NCBI RefSeq assembly: GCF_019880385.1
Contig: NZ_CP082273.1
Span: 1,984,001 to 2,048,000, forward strand
Direction: 5' to 3'
Source: Nocardioides coralli
GTDB lineage: Bacteria > Actinomycetota > Actinomycetes > Propionibacteriales > Nocardioidaceae
Length of the DNA: 64,000 nucleotides
Part shown: positions 8,388 through 19,300 of the stretch, piece after piece
Layout: each line of letters opens with the position of its first letter
Numbering within the stretch: position 1 is the first letter of the stretch
Notes under the pieces: model-generated
The model's input: only the letters and a program-made list of their open reading frames with translations
Told to the model about the DNA's origin: nothing
Database searches by the model: none
Program-made: the position numbers and the translations under genes

Positions 8388-11138
8388 TCACTTGGCCACT
8401 GCCGCGCCACAGATGGACTTCACATCACAGAATGAGCACTTCGACTTCTCAGGCTTAGGTGTGAAGTCGCGGTCTTTCAGACCCTCGGCTGCTGCCGTCA
8501 CTTGGGATTCGGCGGCCGCAATGTCGGCGTCGGTGATGCTGACCTCGTGCCGTTCAGTGGCGCTGAGATCCTGAATGAAGGCGGCTCCAACGGTGAGGCC
8601 CTCACGGCGGCCCGCGTCGGTGTAGATCTGCAACTGCAAGGGCTTGAGCTCTTCGCCGAGCGCCGTCTTGTAGTCGACGATGGAAAGGTTGTCGACAACC
8701 CCGTCGTGCTCGTCGAACACGACATCGGCGCGACCACTCACGACGACGCCGTCGAGGTACAACTCGAAGGGACGCTCGGTCGCCCACGTCCGTTTCAGCT
8801 CGGACGTGTTGTCGGTGACGTAGGTCTGGATCAGTTTCCGCGCCTTCTCCCGCATCTCCTTGTGGGCAGGCTTGTTAGCGAAGGGCAGGAAGAATTCCGA
8901 GTCCATGAGAGCATCCACAGCGGCGGAGTCGGGGACGGCGCCGGTCGCCTTCACGTGTTCGGAGATGGTGCGCAGGACATGGTGGACGGCATTGCCGTAT
9001 CCGATCTCGGACTGCACGGGCGGCATGAATCCGAGTTCGTTGCGGAGCAGATAGCTCCGTGGACACTCCATGTAGGCGTCAAGCTCGCTGTAGGAGACCG
9101 TGATGCTGGTCGGTGCTTCCCCACGAGGCTCTGCATTGGTCGGCAGGCCCCCGCTGACGGCGATCGCCTGGGCTTCGAGGATGTAGGGCGATGGTTGACG
9201 CGACTGAGTGTTGACCCGCTGGTGCGACGAGAGACCCACCCAGTCACGAGCCCGAGTGAGGGCGACGTAGAAGAGACGGCGTTCCTCCGCGTCGGAACCT
9301 TCGTAGCGCGCGGCGTCGAACAGGGTGCGCGGGATCAGCCAGTTCTTCAGCGACCCAGACTTGTCAGAAGGGAATCGGCCTTCCTTCAGCGAGGGAAGGA
9401 ACACAACCGGCCATTCGAGCCCCTTCGCGCCGTGGATGGTCCCGAGGGCGACCCCATCGCCGAGTATGTCGTTCTCGCCGTCGAAGTCGTCGTAGCTGCC
9501 CGTGGCGTAGTTCGTCAGGATCAGTGCGAAGTTCTTGTAGAACCACTCGCCGCCCACGGCACCCCCGACCTGCTCTCCCGGATTGTCCGCGTCTCGCCGC
9601 GAGCGCCGTGTCACCGATTCGTAGTCAGCCATGACCGCTGTGAAGCGTGCGATGGTGCCGAGCCGGTTGCGCTGCATCTCATCTGTGAGGTCCCAGTTGC
9701 GGATGCCGAGGAGGTCGGTCAGCTTGTAGAACTCACCGACGAGGCTCGGGGTCCAGTTCTCGTCGTCACGCTTGGACTTCCACGTTTGCAGGTGTGTGCT
9801 CAGGGCCTGCCGCTCGGTGTTGTCGAGACCGAAGACGGCTACGTAACGATCGAGGAGTCCGCTCAGATTGACGGCCGCTCGGGTCTTCCACTTGCTCACG
9901 CTCCAGTCGACATTCGAGATCCATGCGAACGTCGCCCCAAAGACCTCGGCCTCGGGCTGCTCGAACAGGCCAGTGCGCCCGCCTGGCTGTACGGGGATGT
10001 TCGAGAGTGCGAGGGCATCCAGGATTCGCGTGTACGCCGTCTTGCCGCGCACGAGGATGGCGATGTCTCGGTAGCGGACGCCGTCCTTGTGGAGCGCCTC
10101 GATGTCGAGCGCGATCGAGTCGGCCTCGTCTTGCTCCATCAGGTGACCTATGGCGATGGAGACCGACGGCCCGGCGGATGGGCGGACTGCGGTCATCTCC
10201 TTGTCGATGCGGCCAGGGATCGACTTCGCGAACCCGTTGGCGAGCGCCACGATGTCCGGTCGCGACCGACGATTCGCCAGCAGCTCGAACTTCGACACGC
10301 TGGGGTAGCGAGTCGCGAAGGCGACGATGTTCGCCACATGCGAGCCGCGCCACTGGTAGATGGCCTGATCGTCGTCACCGACCACGACCACGTCGGCCGA
10401 TCCTTGGGGCTTCGCGAGCAGCTCGATCAGGCGCTCCTGGGCGGGGTTCACGTCTTGGTACTCGTCGACGATCAGGTGCTTGAGATCGGCCGTCACCGCC
10501 GCGTGAACAAGAGGGTCTTCGAGCGCGCGAACGGCCTCGACGATCTGGGTGCCGAACGACATGAAGCGGTAGTTGTCAAGCATCGCGTAGTACTTGACCA
10601 GCGCGTCCTTGAAGGCACCGTCCGGGATGACGTCGAGGGCCATGTACTCGTTCTCGACGACATCGACGGACTGCTGGAACAACTCAATGCCAGAGAAGAC
10701 GCGGTTGCGCTGGTCGAACTGACGGAGACCCAGGCGGTGGGCCTCGCGGTACAGGAGGTTGGTCAACTGGTTCGGGTCGAGCGGGGTGTAGGTCTCGAAC
10801 CTCGGGACGAACGTCTGGAGGAGGCGGAAGCAGTAACCGTGGATTGTCCCGACGTACAAGTGCCCAAGCTTGTCGGTTGCGGACGGGCCGAGAAGGGCGA
10901 CGGACCGCTCTCGGATGCGCTCCTTCAACTCGTCGGCGGCCTTCTCGGTGAACGTGAACGCCACGATCGACTCCGGCTGCTCGCCGTCCTTGAGAAGAGA
11001 GGCCACACGCTGGGAGACGACCTCGGTCTTGCCCGAGCCGGCGGCCGCGATGATCTGCACATGCCCACCCCGGTGAGCCACCGCCGCCGCCGCCTCGCCT
11101 TCGAGGACCGGGATTGTGTCGGTGGCATCTGCTGTCAT
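8388..11138 (-). CDS. UvrD/PcrA-family helicase fused to a PD-(D/E)XK nuclease
   Basis: A 916-aa protein. Superfamily 1 helicase motifs are visible: Walker A AAAGSGKTEVV (31-41), motif II LIVDEYQD (about 220), motif III DDQAIYQWRG, and a late motif TIHGAKGLEWPVVFLP. The C-terminal third is a RecB-type nuclease with GRADVVFDE and VDYKT and a bracket of four cysteines (MECPRS, then CSFCDVKSIC at the end), the AddB/Cas4-like iron-sulfur arrangement. Such enzymes unwind and degrade or process DNA ends. The ATG lies 7 nt after a TAGCCT box, suggesting a leaderless transcript. Divergent from the type III R-M operon. Confidence 0.9.
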   Translation of the reverse strand: MTADATDTIPVLEGEAAAAVAHRGGHVQIIAAAGSGKTEVVSQRVASLLKDGEQPESIVAFTFTEKAADELKERIRERSVALLGPSATDKLGHLYVGTIHGYCFRLLQTFVPRFETYTPLDPNQLTNLLYREAHRLGLRQFDQRNRVFSGIELFQQSVDVVENEYMALDVIPDGAFKDALVKYYAMLDNYRFMSFGTQIVEAVRALEDPLVHAAVTADLKHLIVDEYQDVNPAQERLIELLAKPQGSADVVVVGDDDQAIYQWRGSHVANIVAFATRYPSVSKFELLANRRSRPDIVALANGFAKSIPGRIDKEMTAVRPSAGPSVSIAIGHLMEQDEADSIALDIEALHKDGVRYRDIAILVRGKTAYTRILDALALSNIPVQPGGRTGLFEQPEAEVFGATFAWISNVDWSVSKWKTRAAVNLSGLLDRYVAVFGLDNTERQALSTHLQTWKSKRDDENWTPSLVGEFYKLTDLLGIRNWDLTDEMQRNRLGTIARFTAVMADYESVTRRSRRDADNPGEQVGGAVGGEWFYKNFALILTNYATGSYDDFDGENDILGDGVALGTIHGAKGLEWPVVFLPSLKEGRFPSDKSGSLKNWLIPRTLFDAARYEGSDAEERRLFYVALTRARDWVGLSSHQRVNTQSRQPSPYILEAQAIAVSGGLPTNAEPRGEAPTSITVSYSELDAYMECPRSYLLRNELGFMPPVQSEIGYGNAVHHVLRTISEHVKATGAVPDSAAVDALMDSEFFLPFANKPAHKEMREKARKLIQTYVTDNTSELKRTWATERPFELYLDGVVVSGRADVVFDEHDGVVDNLSIVDYKTALGEELKPLQLQIYTDAGRREGLTVGAAFIQDLSATERHEVSITDADIAAAESQVTAAAEGLKDRDFTPKPEKSKCSFCDVKSICGAAVAK

Positions 11139-11143
11139 AGTTC

Positions 11144-11207
11144 CAAGGCTATGGGAGGAGACCCCCGGGTTCGTCCGCTACTCGCGAGTCTCCCCCCGAT
11201 AGCCTTG
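11144..11207. promoter_or_regulatory. symmetrical divergent promoter/operator
   Basis: CAAGGCTATGGGAGGAGA (11144-11161) and TCTCCCCCCGATAGCCTTG (11189-11207) form a nearly perfect inverted repeat, with one substitution and one extra base. Each arm supplies the same TAGCCT (TANNNT, -10-like) box, at 11200-11205 on plus and 11146-11151 on minus. Each box is followed after 4-7 nt by an ATG (11210 and 11138). This would start leaderless mRNAs of the UvrD and Mod genes symmetrically. The centre also contains CTCGCGAG. No obvious -35 boxes. Confidence 0.6.
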
Positions 11208-11236
11208 CCATGCACGACGAACGAGAGTGGGGACGC

Positions 11237-13102
11237 ATGACCGACGAGCCGGACAAGGTCGAACTGGAGACGCCAGACCTGGCCGCTGAGAACCGCGCCG
11301 TGATCGAAGCGCTCCTGCCCGGGGTCATCCAGGACGGTGCACTCGACCCAGCTCGTCTGGCCGATCTGCTCGACCTACCGTTGCTCGCTGTCCCCGAGGG
11401 GCGCGAGCGGTACGGCCTTCAGTGGGCCGGCAAGGGTGAGGCCATTCGCACCCTGCTTTCTCCTGGTAAGGGTGCGCTTGTGCCGGACATGAAGGCGTCA
11501 CTCGACTTCGACGGGGCAAAGAACGTCTTTATCGAGGGCGACAACTTGGAGGTGCTGAAACTCCTCCAGAAGGCGTACAACGACCGCATCAAGGTCATCT
11601 ACATCGATCCTCCGTACAACACTGGCAAGGGCGACTTCGTCTACCAGGACGACTTCCAGGACCCGCTCAAGGCGTATTTGCGCTTCAGCGGGCAACTGGA
11701 CGATGAAGGAAACCTACTGGCCGCCTCGCAAGACACTGGCGGACGCCGTCACAGCCGATGGGCCTCGATGATGTACCCGCGTCTGGTACTCGCCCGCAAC
11801 CTGCTCACTCAAGACGGTGTGATCTTCCTGTCCATCGATGACAACGAGGTTGCGCAACTTCGGCTCATTCTCGACGAGGTCTTCGGCCCAGAGAACTTCA
11901 TCGAGAACTACATCTGGGAGAGCAACTTCCGACCGGACAACAGCTCGTCTATGGAGCGTGAGAACTCACAGCACATCTTGTGCTACGCCCGTAACAAGCC
12001 CGGCGTTCAGCGCCTCGTGGGGTCCCAGCAAGGCTCCGAGGGCCTTCCCTCCCTGACGAAGAACTCGATGAACGTTTCGACGCTTCGCTTGGACCCGGAT
12101 TGGGTTGACTTCCAGCTTGCTGACGGCGAGTACGGGCCAGGTGACATGGGTTCGGGCTACGTCCTCGAAGACGAGGTCCGGGTCAAAGATGGTCGTGCAG
12201 CGGATTCCTTCCGGCTGTCTGGACGCATGATCTGGGGTCAGACCTACCTCGAAAAGCAAGCAGGTGCCGGAACTCGCATCGTTATCAAGTCCACCAGTTT
12301 CGTGCCTTATTCTAAGAAGGCCCAGACTGCCCAGCTGCCGCCCACGTCACTCCTTCCCAGATCCGATGTCGGGGATGTCCTTGCTGGCAACGCCGAACTC
12401 AAGGCTCTTTTCGGCGTGATTCCGTTCAACCACCCAAAGCCGACTTCGCTGATCTCCTACCTCGTCCGCGCGGTAACGAACGACGACAAGGACGCAATCA
12501 TCCTGGACTTCTTCGCAGGGTCAGGCAGTACGGCACACGCCGTCGCCCTGCTCAATGCCGCCGACAACGGTGCCAGGAGGGTCATCAGCGTGAACCTGCC
12601 GGAGCCGACGCCGGAGGGTGGCAATGCTAGGGACCTGGGCTACGACGCCGTCTCGGAGGTCACGCTTGCCCGGATCGGGAAGGTGATCGACTCCGTGCCC
12701 GGGGCTGGCGATCTCGGCCTCCGGGTGTATCGCCTCAGCGAAAGCGCCTTCCTCGACTCTGCTCCTGACGACGGCGAACTCACGTTGAACTCCTCGACTC
12801 TTCGCGCTGGTGTTGACGACCTGTACGCCGTCGCAGCGGAGGTGCTCCTGAAGGAAGGCGTCCCTCTCGACTCCGAATGGGTGGAGCACGAGTTCGGCAC
12901 GGTCTCAGTGCAGGTGTCAGGCAGGGTGGCTGTCGTCGCCGGCGAGGGTCTCGACGTTCCCACGGCCGAGCAGGTCTTCGATCTGGACCCGAAGCCGCAC
13001 GTCGTGGTCTTCCTTGAGGATGATCTCGCTGGCCAGGACGCGCTCAAGGCCAACCTCGTGGCGAACGCCAAGTCGCGCGGCATCACGGTGAAGACAGTCT
13101 GA
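11237..13102 (+). CDS. mod: type III restriction-modification methyltransferase (Mod)
   Basis: A 621-aa adenine methyltransferase of the beta type, with DPPYNTGKGDFVYQDDF (catalytic motif IV, near residue 123) preceding the SAM motif FFAGSGSTAHAV (near 425). The domain between them is presumably target recognition. Mod methylates one strand of an asymmetric site and guides Res. I chose ATG 11237 because GTGGGGAC lies upstream; ATG 11210 in the same frame could be used by a leaderless transcript and adds nine residues. The stop overlaps the Res start as TGATG, so the pair is translationally coupled. Confidence 0.92.
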   Translation: MTDEPDKVELETPDLAAENRAVIEALLPGVIQDGALDPARLADLLDLPLLAVPEGRERYGLQWAGKGEAIRTLLSPGKGALVPDMKASLDFDGAKNVFIEGDNLEVLKLLQKAYNDRIKVIYIDPPYNTGKGDFVYQDDFQDPLKAYLRFSGQLDDEGNLLAASQDTGGRRHSRWASMMYPRLVLARNLLTQDGVIFLSIDDNEVAQLRLILDEVFGPENFIENYIWESNFRPDNSSSMERENSQHILCYARNKPGVQRLVGSQQGSEGLPSLTKNSMNVSTLRLDPDWVDFQLADGEYGPGDMGSGYVLEDEVRVKDGRAADSFRLSGRMIWGQTYLEKQAGAGTRIVIKSTSFVPYSKKAQTAQLPPTSLLPRSDVGDVLAGNAELKALFGVIPFNHPKPTSLISYLVRAVTNDDKDAIILDFFAGSGSTAHAVALLNAADNGARRVISVNLPEPTPEGGNARDLGYDAVSEVTLARIGKVIDSVPGAGDLGLRVYRLSESAFLDSAPDDGELTLNSSTLRAGVDDLYAVAAEVLLKEGVPLDSEWVEHEFGTVSVQVSGRVAVVAGEGLDVPTAEQVFDLDPKPHVVVFLEDDLAGQDALKANLVANAKSRGITVKTV

Positions 13103-15864
13103 TGCCAGTTGAGATCAAGTTCGACGGCGGCCAGCAGTACCAGTTGGATGCGATTGAGGCCGTTCTCGAAGTCTTCAACGGCAACGAGGAGCAGGGCCGC
13201 TCGGAGGTAGCAGATCTCGTCCTCGATGACGGGACACTTGACTCGCTGGATCGAGTGGTCATCGGGAACCAGCTCGTACTGTCGTCCGAGCAGTTGCGCA
13301 GAAACCTCCGAGCTGTTCAAGACAAGCCGGTACCCACTGAGGACGGCGGCGAGGTTCCCGCGATTCCCGAGGAGTTGCGCCAGAACTGGCCCGATGGTGA
13401 AACCGTGCCGGACCTCAGCATCGAGATGGAGACCGGCACCGGCAAGACCTATGTGTACATCCGAACCTGCCTCGAGATGCACAAGAGGTACGGCTTCTCG
13501 AAGTTCGTCATCGTGGTGCCCGGCAAGGCCATCCGAGAGGGTGTGAAGTCCAGCCTCGCGATGCTCAAGCCCCACTTCAAGGAGCTCTACCCGGATTCGC
13601 AGTACGAGTTCATGGTGTGGGACTCAGCCAAGCGGCAGATGGCGAGCGACTTCGTCCGTGACGCCAGCTTGAAAATCATGGTCATCAACCTTGAGGCGTT
13701 CCGCGCGGAGGGCAACATTTTCCGTCGCAAGGACCCCGAGTTCAACGGTGGATACGCACCACACGAACTGATCGGTGCCGCGCGCCCAATGGTCATCCTG
13801 GACGAGCCGCAGAACATGGAGTCCGCAGGCAGCAAGGAAGCCATTGAGCAACTCAACCCGTTGGCTCGGCTTCGGTACTCCGCCACCCACAAGGACCTGA
13901 AGCACCTCGTGTATCGCCTGACTCCCGTGGACGCCTACGACCTGCGACTGGTCAAGCGTATCGGGGTCCTTTCAGTCACCAAGGACGAAGACCTCAACGG
14001 TGCCTACGTAGAGGTCTCGAAGATCACTGCCACACCCGGCGGCGTCACGGCGACCGCCAAGATCTTCAAGACCAACGCGGGTAAGACGAAGCTCACCCGG
14101 ATCACCTTGCGCAAGGACATTGACCTGTTTGAGGAGAGCGGGCAGCGCGGTGCCTATCAGGGTTGGTCCGTCGAGGACATCCATGCCGGCCAGGACGGCG
14201 AGCGCGGCTACGTCGAGTTCGGGAACGGCACCCATGTCCACGAGGGCGTCGGCACGACTTCCGAGGAGGAGCAGCATCAGCGGCTGATGCTCCGGCAGGC
14301 CATAGAGAGCCATTTCGAGAAGGAGCTCCAGCTCAAACTCCAGTTGCGGCGCGGCCTCATTACTTCCGCCGTTAAGCCGCTCACTCTGTTCTTTATCGAC
14401 TCGGTTGCGAACTACCACCCCGCCGACGGGAAGCTCCGTCAGTGGTTCGAGCAGGAGTACGCGATCGTGCGCTCCGACGCACGCTTCCGTTCGCTCGACA
14501 TGCCCAATGTCGACGTCGTCCACGACGGCTACTTCGCCGCCTCCAACAAGGGCGTGCCCAAGGACGTGACCACCCGGGGGTTGGAAAGCACAGAGATGGA
14601 GTCAGCCCTCAAGCGCATCATGCAGAACAAGGAGAAGCTGCTCAGCTTCGAGGAGCCGCTTCGGTTCATCTTCAGCTACGCGGCACTCGCCGAGGGCTGG
14701 GACAACCCCAACGTCTTCACCGTCTGCAACCTCCAGCACGGCCGCTCAGAGATGCGCAAGCGCCAGCAGATCGGCCGAGGTTTACGGCTACCGGTGATGG
14801 TCGACGGCGAGCGTTGCCGCAACGACGACGTCAACGTGGTGACTGTCATCGCCCACGAGGACTTCTCCAAGTTCGCTGGCGACCTCCAGAGGGAGATCGA
14901 GGACGAGACCGGCATCAAGTTCGCCGGCCGGATCGTGGACCTCAAGAAGGACAAGATCAAGCTCCAACTCAAGGAGAAGGTGTTGCTCGACCCGCAGTTC
15001 ATCGAGCTGTGGGACAAGATCTCGAAGAAGACAACCTACGAGTTGGCGTTCTCGACCGACGACGTCGTCGCCGACGCGGTACGGCGCATCAACGCGATGC
15101 CGGCGATCGAGCCCATCAAGTTCCGCCTTACGAAGCACGTCGCCGACATCAACACCGAAGGCATCACCTCGGGCGACACCCAGGACCGAGGAACGGTCGC
15201 GGTCAACGGGGTCCGGAAGCTCCCGGATGTCGTCGGCGAACTCACGCGCCGTGTGCCGCTCACCCGGGCGACCATCGTCCGCATCCTCTCCGAGATCGAC
15301 ACTCTCGGCCAGGTGAAGCTCAACCCGTCCGTGTTCATGGACCAAGTCGAACGTGCCATGAAGGAGGCCCTCTACGCGCAGGAGGCCGAGGGCATCGTCT
15401 ACAAGCCGACCGGGGAATCGTGGCGAGCCGAACTGTTCAAGGAGTGGCACCAAGCCGAGACGATTGCACCGGCGGCGATGGTCGTGGACGTCACGAAGAG
15501 CATCACCGACAAGATCGTCTGCGACTCAGGCATCGAGAAGACCTTCGCGCAATTCCTTGAGGATCGGCCCGACGTGCCGTTGTTCATCAAGCTGCCCCAC
15601 TGGTTCAAGGTCGACACTCCGCTGCACGGCTACAACCCAGACTGGGCGTTCGTGCGTGAGCACCCCGAAGGCAAGTACCTCTATCTCGTCCGCGAGACGA
15701 AGGGCACCGACAAGCTCGAAGAACTCCAATGGGAGTCCGAAGGCTGGAAGATCAAGTTCGGGACCGCCCACTTCGAGAAGCTGAAGGTCGACTACTTCTG
15801 GGGCAACGACCCGAGCGTGCTAATCGAGGTCTCACCCGACTTCGCCACGCACGGCGATGCCTGA
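13102..15864 (+). CDS. res: type III restriction endonuclease subunit (Res)
   Basis: A 920-aa superfamily 2 helicase-nuclease. Walker A METGTGKT is at about 109-116, motif II is MVILDEPQ (DEPQ about 234-237, the variant typical of type III Res), motif VI is QIGRGLRLPV, and a C-terminal endonuclease-like segment contains NPDWAFV...VRETKG (PD-(D/E)XK pattern D-x(n)-E-x-K). Res translocates or diffuses on DNA with ATP and cuts when two head-to-head sites meet. The length is normal for the family and the frame is intact. It overlaps convergently by 33 bp with the next gene. Confidence 0.93.
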   Translation: MPVEIKFDGGQQYQLDAIEAVLEVFNGNEEQGRSEVADLVLDDGTLDSLDRVVIGNQLVLSSEQLRRNLRAVQDKPVPTEDGGEVPAIPEELRQNWPDGETVPDLSIEMETGTGKTYVYIRTCLEMHKRYGFSKFVIVVPGKAIREGVKSSLAMLKPHFKELYPDSQYEFMVWDSAKRQMASDFVRDASLKIMVINLEAFRAEGNIFRRKDPEFNGGYAPHELIGAARPMVILDEPQNMESAGSKEAIEQLNPLARLRYSATHKDLKHLVYRLTPVDAYDLRLVKRIGVLSVTKDEDLNGAYVEVSKITATPGGVTATAKIFKTNAGKTKLTRITLRKDIDLFEESGQRGAYQGWSVEDIHAGQDGERGYVEFGNGTHVHEGVGTTSEEEQHQRLMLRQAIESHFEKELQLKLQLRRGLITSAVKPLTLFFIDSVANYHPADGKLRQWFEQEYAIVRSDARFRSLDMPNVDVVHDGYFAASNKGVPKDVTTRGLESTEMESALKRIMQNKEKLLSFEEPLRFIFSYAALAEGWDNPNVFTVCNLQHGRSEMRKRQQIGRGLRLPVMVDGERCRNDDVNVVTVIAHEDFSKFAGDLQREIEDETGIKFAGRIVDLKKDKIKLQLKEKVLLDPQFIELWDKISKKTTYELAFSTDDVVADAVRRINAMPAIEPIKFRLTKHVADINTEGITSGDTQDRGTVAVNGVRKLPDVVGELTRRVPLTRATIVRILSEIDTLGQVKLNPSVFMDQVERAMKEALYAQEAEGIVYKPTGESWRAELFKEWHQAETIAPAAMVVDVTKSITDKIVCDSGIEKTFAQFLEDRPDVPLFIKLPHWFKVDTPLHGYNPDWAFVREHPEGKYLYLVRETKGTDKLEELQWESEGWKIKFGTAHFEKLKVDYFWGNDPSVLIEVSPDFATHGDA

Positions 15865-16191
15865 GTCGAGCACCGACTTCGACCGGACCAGCCGCGCTAC
15901 GGCACGCCCGAGCATGAACGGGAGGCTGAGGACGGCCATCCAAGCGAATTTCGCGGCGTTCCAGAAAAACAGGAAGACCAGCACGTTGAAGAAGCCGAAG
16001 CCGGGGCGGGCAGCCATCTCGATAGCCAGGGCGGTCAGACCAAGGTAGGCGGGCGTCACGACGACAGCGGCGGCGATCGCCCACTTGAGGCCGCGCGGGG
16101 TCCGCAACCAATCGACTGCGCGGTTGGTGGGCATGTAGAAGCGGAGGTAGCCGCGGATCCCGCCGCTCAGGTGCCAGAGTGCGGTGAGCAT
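15832..16191 (-). CDS. small ICE-associated membrane protein
   Basis: 119 aa. After an N-terminal amphipathic part (YMPTNRAVDWLRTPRGLKWA), two or three hydrophobic segments follow (AIAAAVVVTPAYLGLTAL, then FFNVLVFLFFWNAAKFAWM). Small proteins of this type accompany relaxase genes in actinobacterial ICEs and are sometimes labelled sulfate permease, without support I can see. GAAGGAGA lies 5 nt before ATG. It is downstream of the relaxase gene on the same strand. Confidence 0.65.
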   Translation of the reverse strand: MLTALWHLSGGIRGYLRFYMPTNRAVDWLRTPRGLKWAIAAAVVVTPAYLGLTALAIEMAARPGFGFFNVLVFLFFWNAAKFAWMAVLSLPFMLGRAVARLVRSKSVLDSGIAVRGEVG

Positions 16192-16303
16192 GAGGGTCTC
16201 CTTCGGTCGGGGCTCACCTCCTCTCTACGCCCGAGATCCGACAGGAGAGGCGCATCGTGGCCACTCCTGTGGACCATCCGGCCAGAACGGCCTCTGTGTA
16301 CGG

Positions 16304-19300
16304 CTACCCGAGCGCCCGTCCCTGCGGTTCGAGCGCGGCGCTGCGTCCCTCCTGGATCGCGGCGGCGTCTTCGGCGATCGCTCGGGCACGGCGGATCGCC
16401 TGGTCAGCGCGCGCAGCATCGTGCTTCTGCGCGTCGGTCTTCGGCTCACCGAGCACTCTGCGCCCCTCCACGCCGTAGCGGTCGCGGTAGGCGGCCACGG
16501 TCCTGACCTCGTAAAGCCAGCGGCGTCGAGCGGCGGTGGCGGTCGCCGGTGCGGTGCCGAGCCGCTTCAGCCACACCGCCTTGTCATCCGCGGCCTTCTC
16601 CGCGAGCGTCACCGCCCGTGCTTCCATCAGTTCGGCGCGTTCGGTCAGCGCCTTGGCCATCTCCTCGCTCATGGTGCCATCGGCGACTGGGATCAGACCG
16701 ACGACCAGTTTCGGGGAGGGGCGACGGCTGCCACGCTTGGGCCGGGCGGCCTTCTGGAGGCGACTGATCAGGACGGCTCCGATGTCCTCGGCATCGTCCA
16801 ATGACCTGCGGGCAACGATGGCCGGCAAGAGTCGGTCGACGTCGTGGTGGTTGACGTCGGCCCGGCGCAGTTCGGCGGTGAGTGGTCCGAAGGACGCCGA
16901 GGCCAGCACCTGTTCGACCTGGGCTTCGGTGAGGCCACTCCCTCGGATCGCTGCAACCCAACGGTCGCGCTGAGCGACCGCGCCGATGGTTTCGTACTCG
17001 GCAGCGAGTTGCGCGATGGACGCCCACCGGTCCTGCTCGGCCACGAGCATTTGGTGTGCGGAGAGCTCTCCGCCGATGTGTTGGAGGACGCCGTAGAGAA
17101 CGGTGTGGGCGTTCACCTCCTCAGGCTCGGGGGGGGCGTGGCCCTCGTCGGGCTTGTCGAGGGCGACGTACGCGATGTTCGAGTCTCGGCCGCGGGTCAT
17201 GGAGACGTAGAAGTTCTCCCGGGTCGTCGACCCGGTCACCACCACATGAGAGGTGTCGACGGTCATGCCCTGGGCACGGTGAGCCGTGACGGCGTACCCG
17301 AGGTCGACGTGCTCGACGACGTACGCCGCAGGCAAGGTCACCGACCCACCAATGGCGACGCCTAGGCGTTGGACCTGCATCGCCCCGTCCTTGTGAACGC
17401 GGGTGACGGTCCAGCGGTCCCCGTTGCGGACCCAGCCGCCGCGCAGGGTGTAAAGGCGGCGGTCGTTGTGGCGGGTGATGATGAGGTCGCCCTCGGACGC
17501 CTGGGTGCCGTCGGCGAGGTTGACCTCGACGTCCCCGACCGGGTTGGCGACGATGCGGTCGGCGCGGGCACGCCGGTTGAGGCGGATCACCATGTCGGTC
17601 GCCTCGGCGACCAGTACCGACGTCCGGCCGGCCTTCACGTCGGACGTCCATGCCAAATAGGCGGCATCCATCATCTCGTCGGTCGTGCCCTGCTGGACAC
17701 GATCTTTGGCGACGTAGGTGCTGATGACGTCCGCCCGTCCGAAACGGAGGTCGAGCGACGCGGTCTTCTCCCACCCGTGGGTGAAGCGGTGGACCTCGGT
17801 CAGCTCGGGGGTGTCAGGACGGGCGGAGGTCAACAGAGAGAACGCCCCTCCTGCGTCGACCGACTGAAGCTGCGCCCAATCGCCGACCAGCAGAACCTTC
17901 GCACCGGCCTCGGCCGCGAGCGCGGTGAGTCGGTCGAGGGTGAGTGTGCCGGCGAGGGTCGCCTCGTCGATGATGACGAGTTGACCGCTGCGGAACTCCG
18001 CCCGTCCTCGGTCGTGCTCGTGCAGCCACTTGGCGGTGTTCTCACAGGCGATGCCCAAGTCCTCGGCGAGCACCTGCGCAGCCACCGCGCTCGGCGCGAG
18101 GCCGACGACGCTGCCCTTGCCGTGGGCCTTCACCCAAGCCGTCTTCAGTGCGTGCATCGCAGTGGTCTTACCCGCGCCCGCCGGACCGACGAGCAGATCG
18201 AGGCGCCGCCCCGACACGGCGATCCTCGCCAGAGTCTCGGACTGCTCGGCAGACAAGAGGTGCTCCTTGCGCGTCACCCGCTCGATCACCTCGAGGTCGA
18301 TCTCTGGGGCGGTCATGTCTTCGGCCCGGGCCAGGAGGCGGTCCTCGGCGGCGAGCAGGGTCTCGGAGGTGAAGACGACTCCGTGACGCGGCCGGAAGCG
18401 CGAGGTGCCGTCGGGCCGCCGGAAGACCTCCGGCACGGTGACCAGTTCGGGCGGAGTGATCGCGAGTGACTCCTGTTTCGCGGCCTCGACAATCATGCCG
18501 ACGACGGCCTCGCGGTCGTCGGCGCTGGAGAACCGCCAACCCATCGTCTGCCGGGATGCCTCCGCCCAGAGGTTCCAGTGCTTCCAGGTCGAACGCTTCT
18601 CCTCGACCGCACCTACGACGGAGACGCCGACTTCGGTGATCGCGTCGAGGGGTACGTCGTCGGCGCGGAGAGTGGGACGGGCGCGAGCAGGGGCGGTGGC
18701 TTCCTTGGCCCAGTCGACTGCGCCCCTCCCAAGGATCTTCTGCGCTCGTCCTCGCCACTGGGTCGTCAGATCAAACAGGGAGTGGATCTCCTTCTCGGGG
18801 CGCGTTGCCAGCGTGGCCTTCGCGCGCAACTGGATGATCTTGGCCGAGGAGGGGCGGCGGCCCGTCAGTGCGACGTACTCCGCGATGAGGCGGTCCTTCT
18901 CCTTGTCGATGTGGCTGGACCGGCTGGAGAACTCGCGGATGAGTGTCTCGGGGATGGGCGCGAGCTCCCAGGCGGCATTGCGTTCCGCACCACGCTCCCG
19001 CCGCTCCCACTCGATGCCGAACAGCCGGGTGAGGCGGTCGGCCAGCACGGCGTTGTAATGCTCCGAGATCGGCACGTTTGCCTCGTACATCGCGGTGCCG
19101 TCCAGGCTTCGCCAGCGCCCGTCCTCTGTCGTCTTGACCTTGTTGGATATGACGACGTGGGTGTGGAGCTGCGGGTCACCGAGCCGAGAGTCCCAGTGGT
19201 CGTACGCCGTTGCCGCGACCCCGATGACGTCGGCCTGCATCACCGCACCGTTCCCGGCGGCAACGCCCCTCCTGGTCGCGACAACCTCCCGCTCCATGAA

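Noticed and set aside
8502..11240. 912-aa open frame on plus strand opposite the UvrD-nuclease gene
   Set aside because: It is the antisense shadow of a gene with clear helicase and nuclease motifs; its translation is Val/Gly/Arg/Asp-rich without domains.
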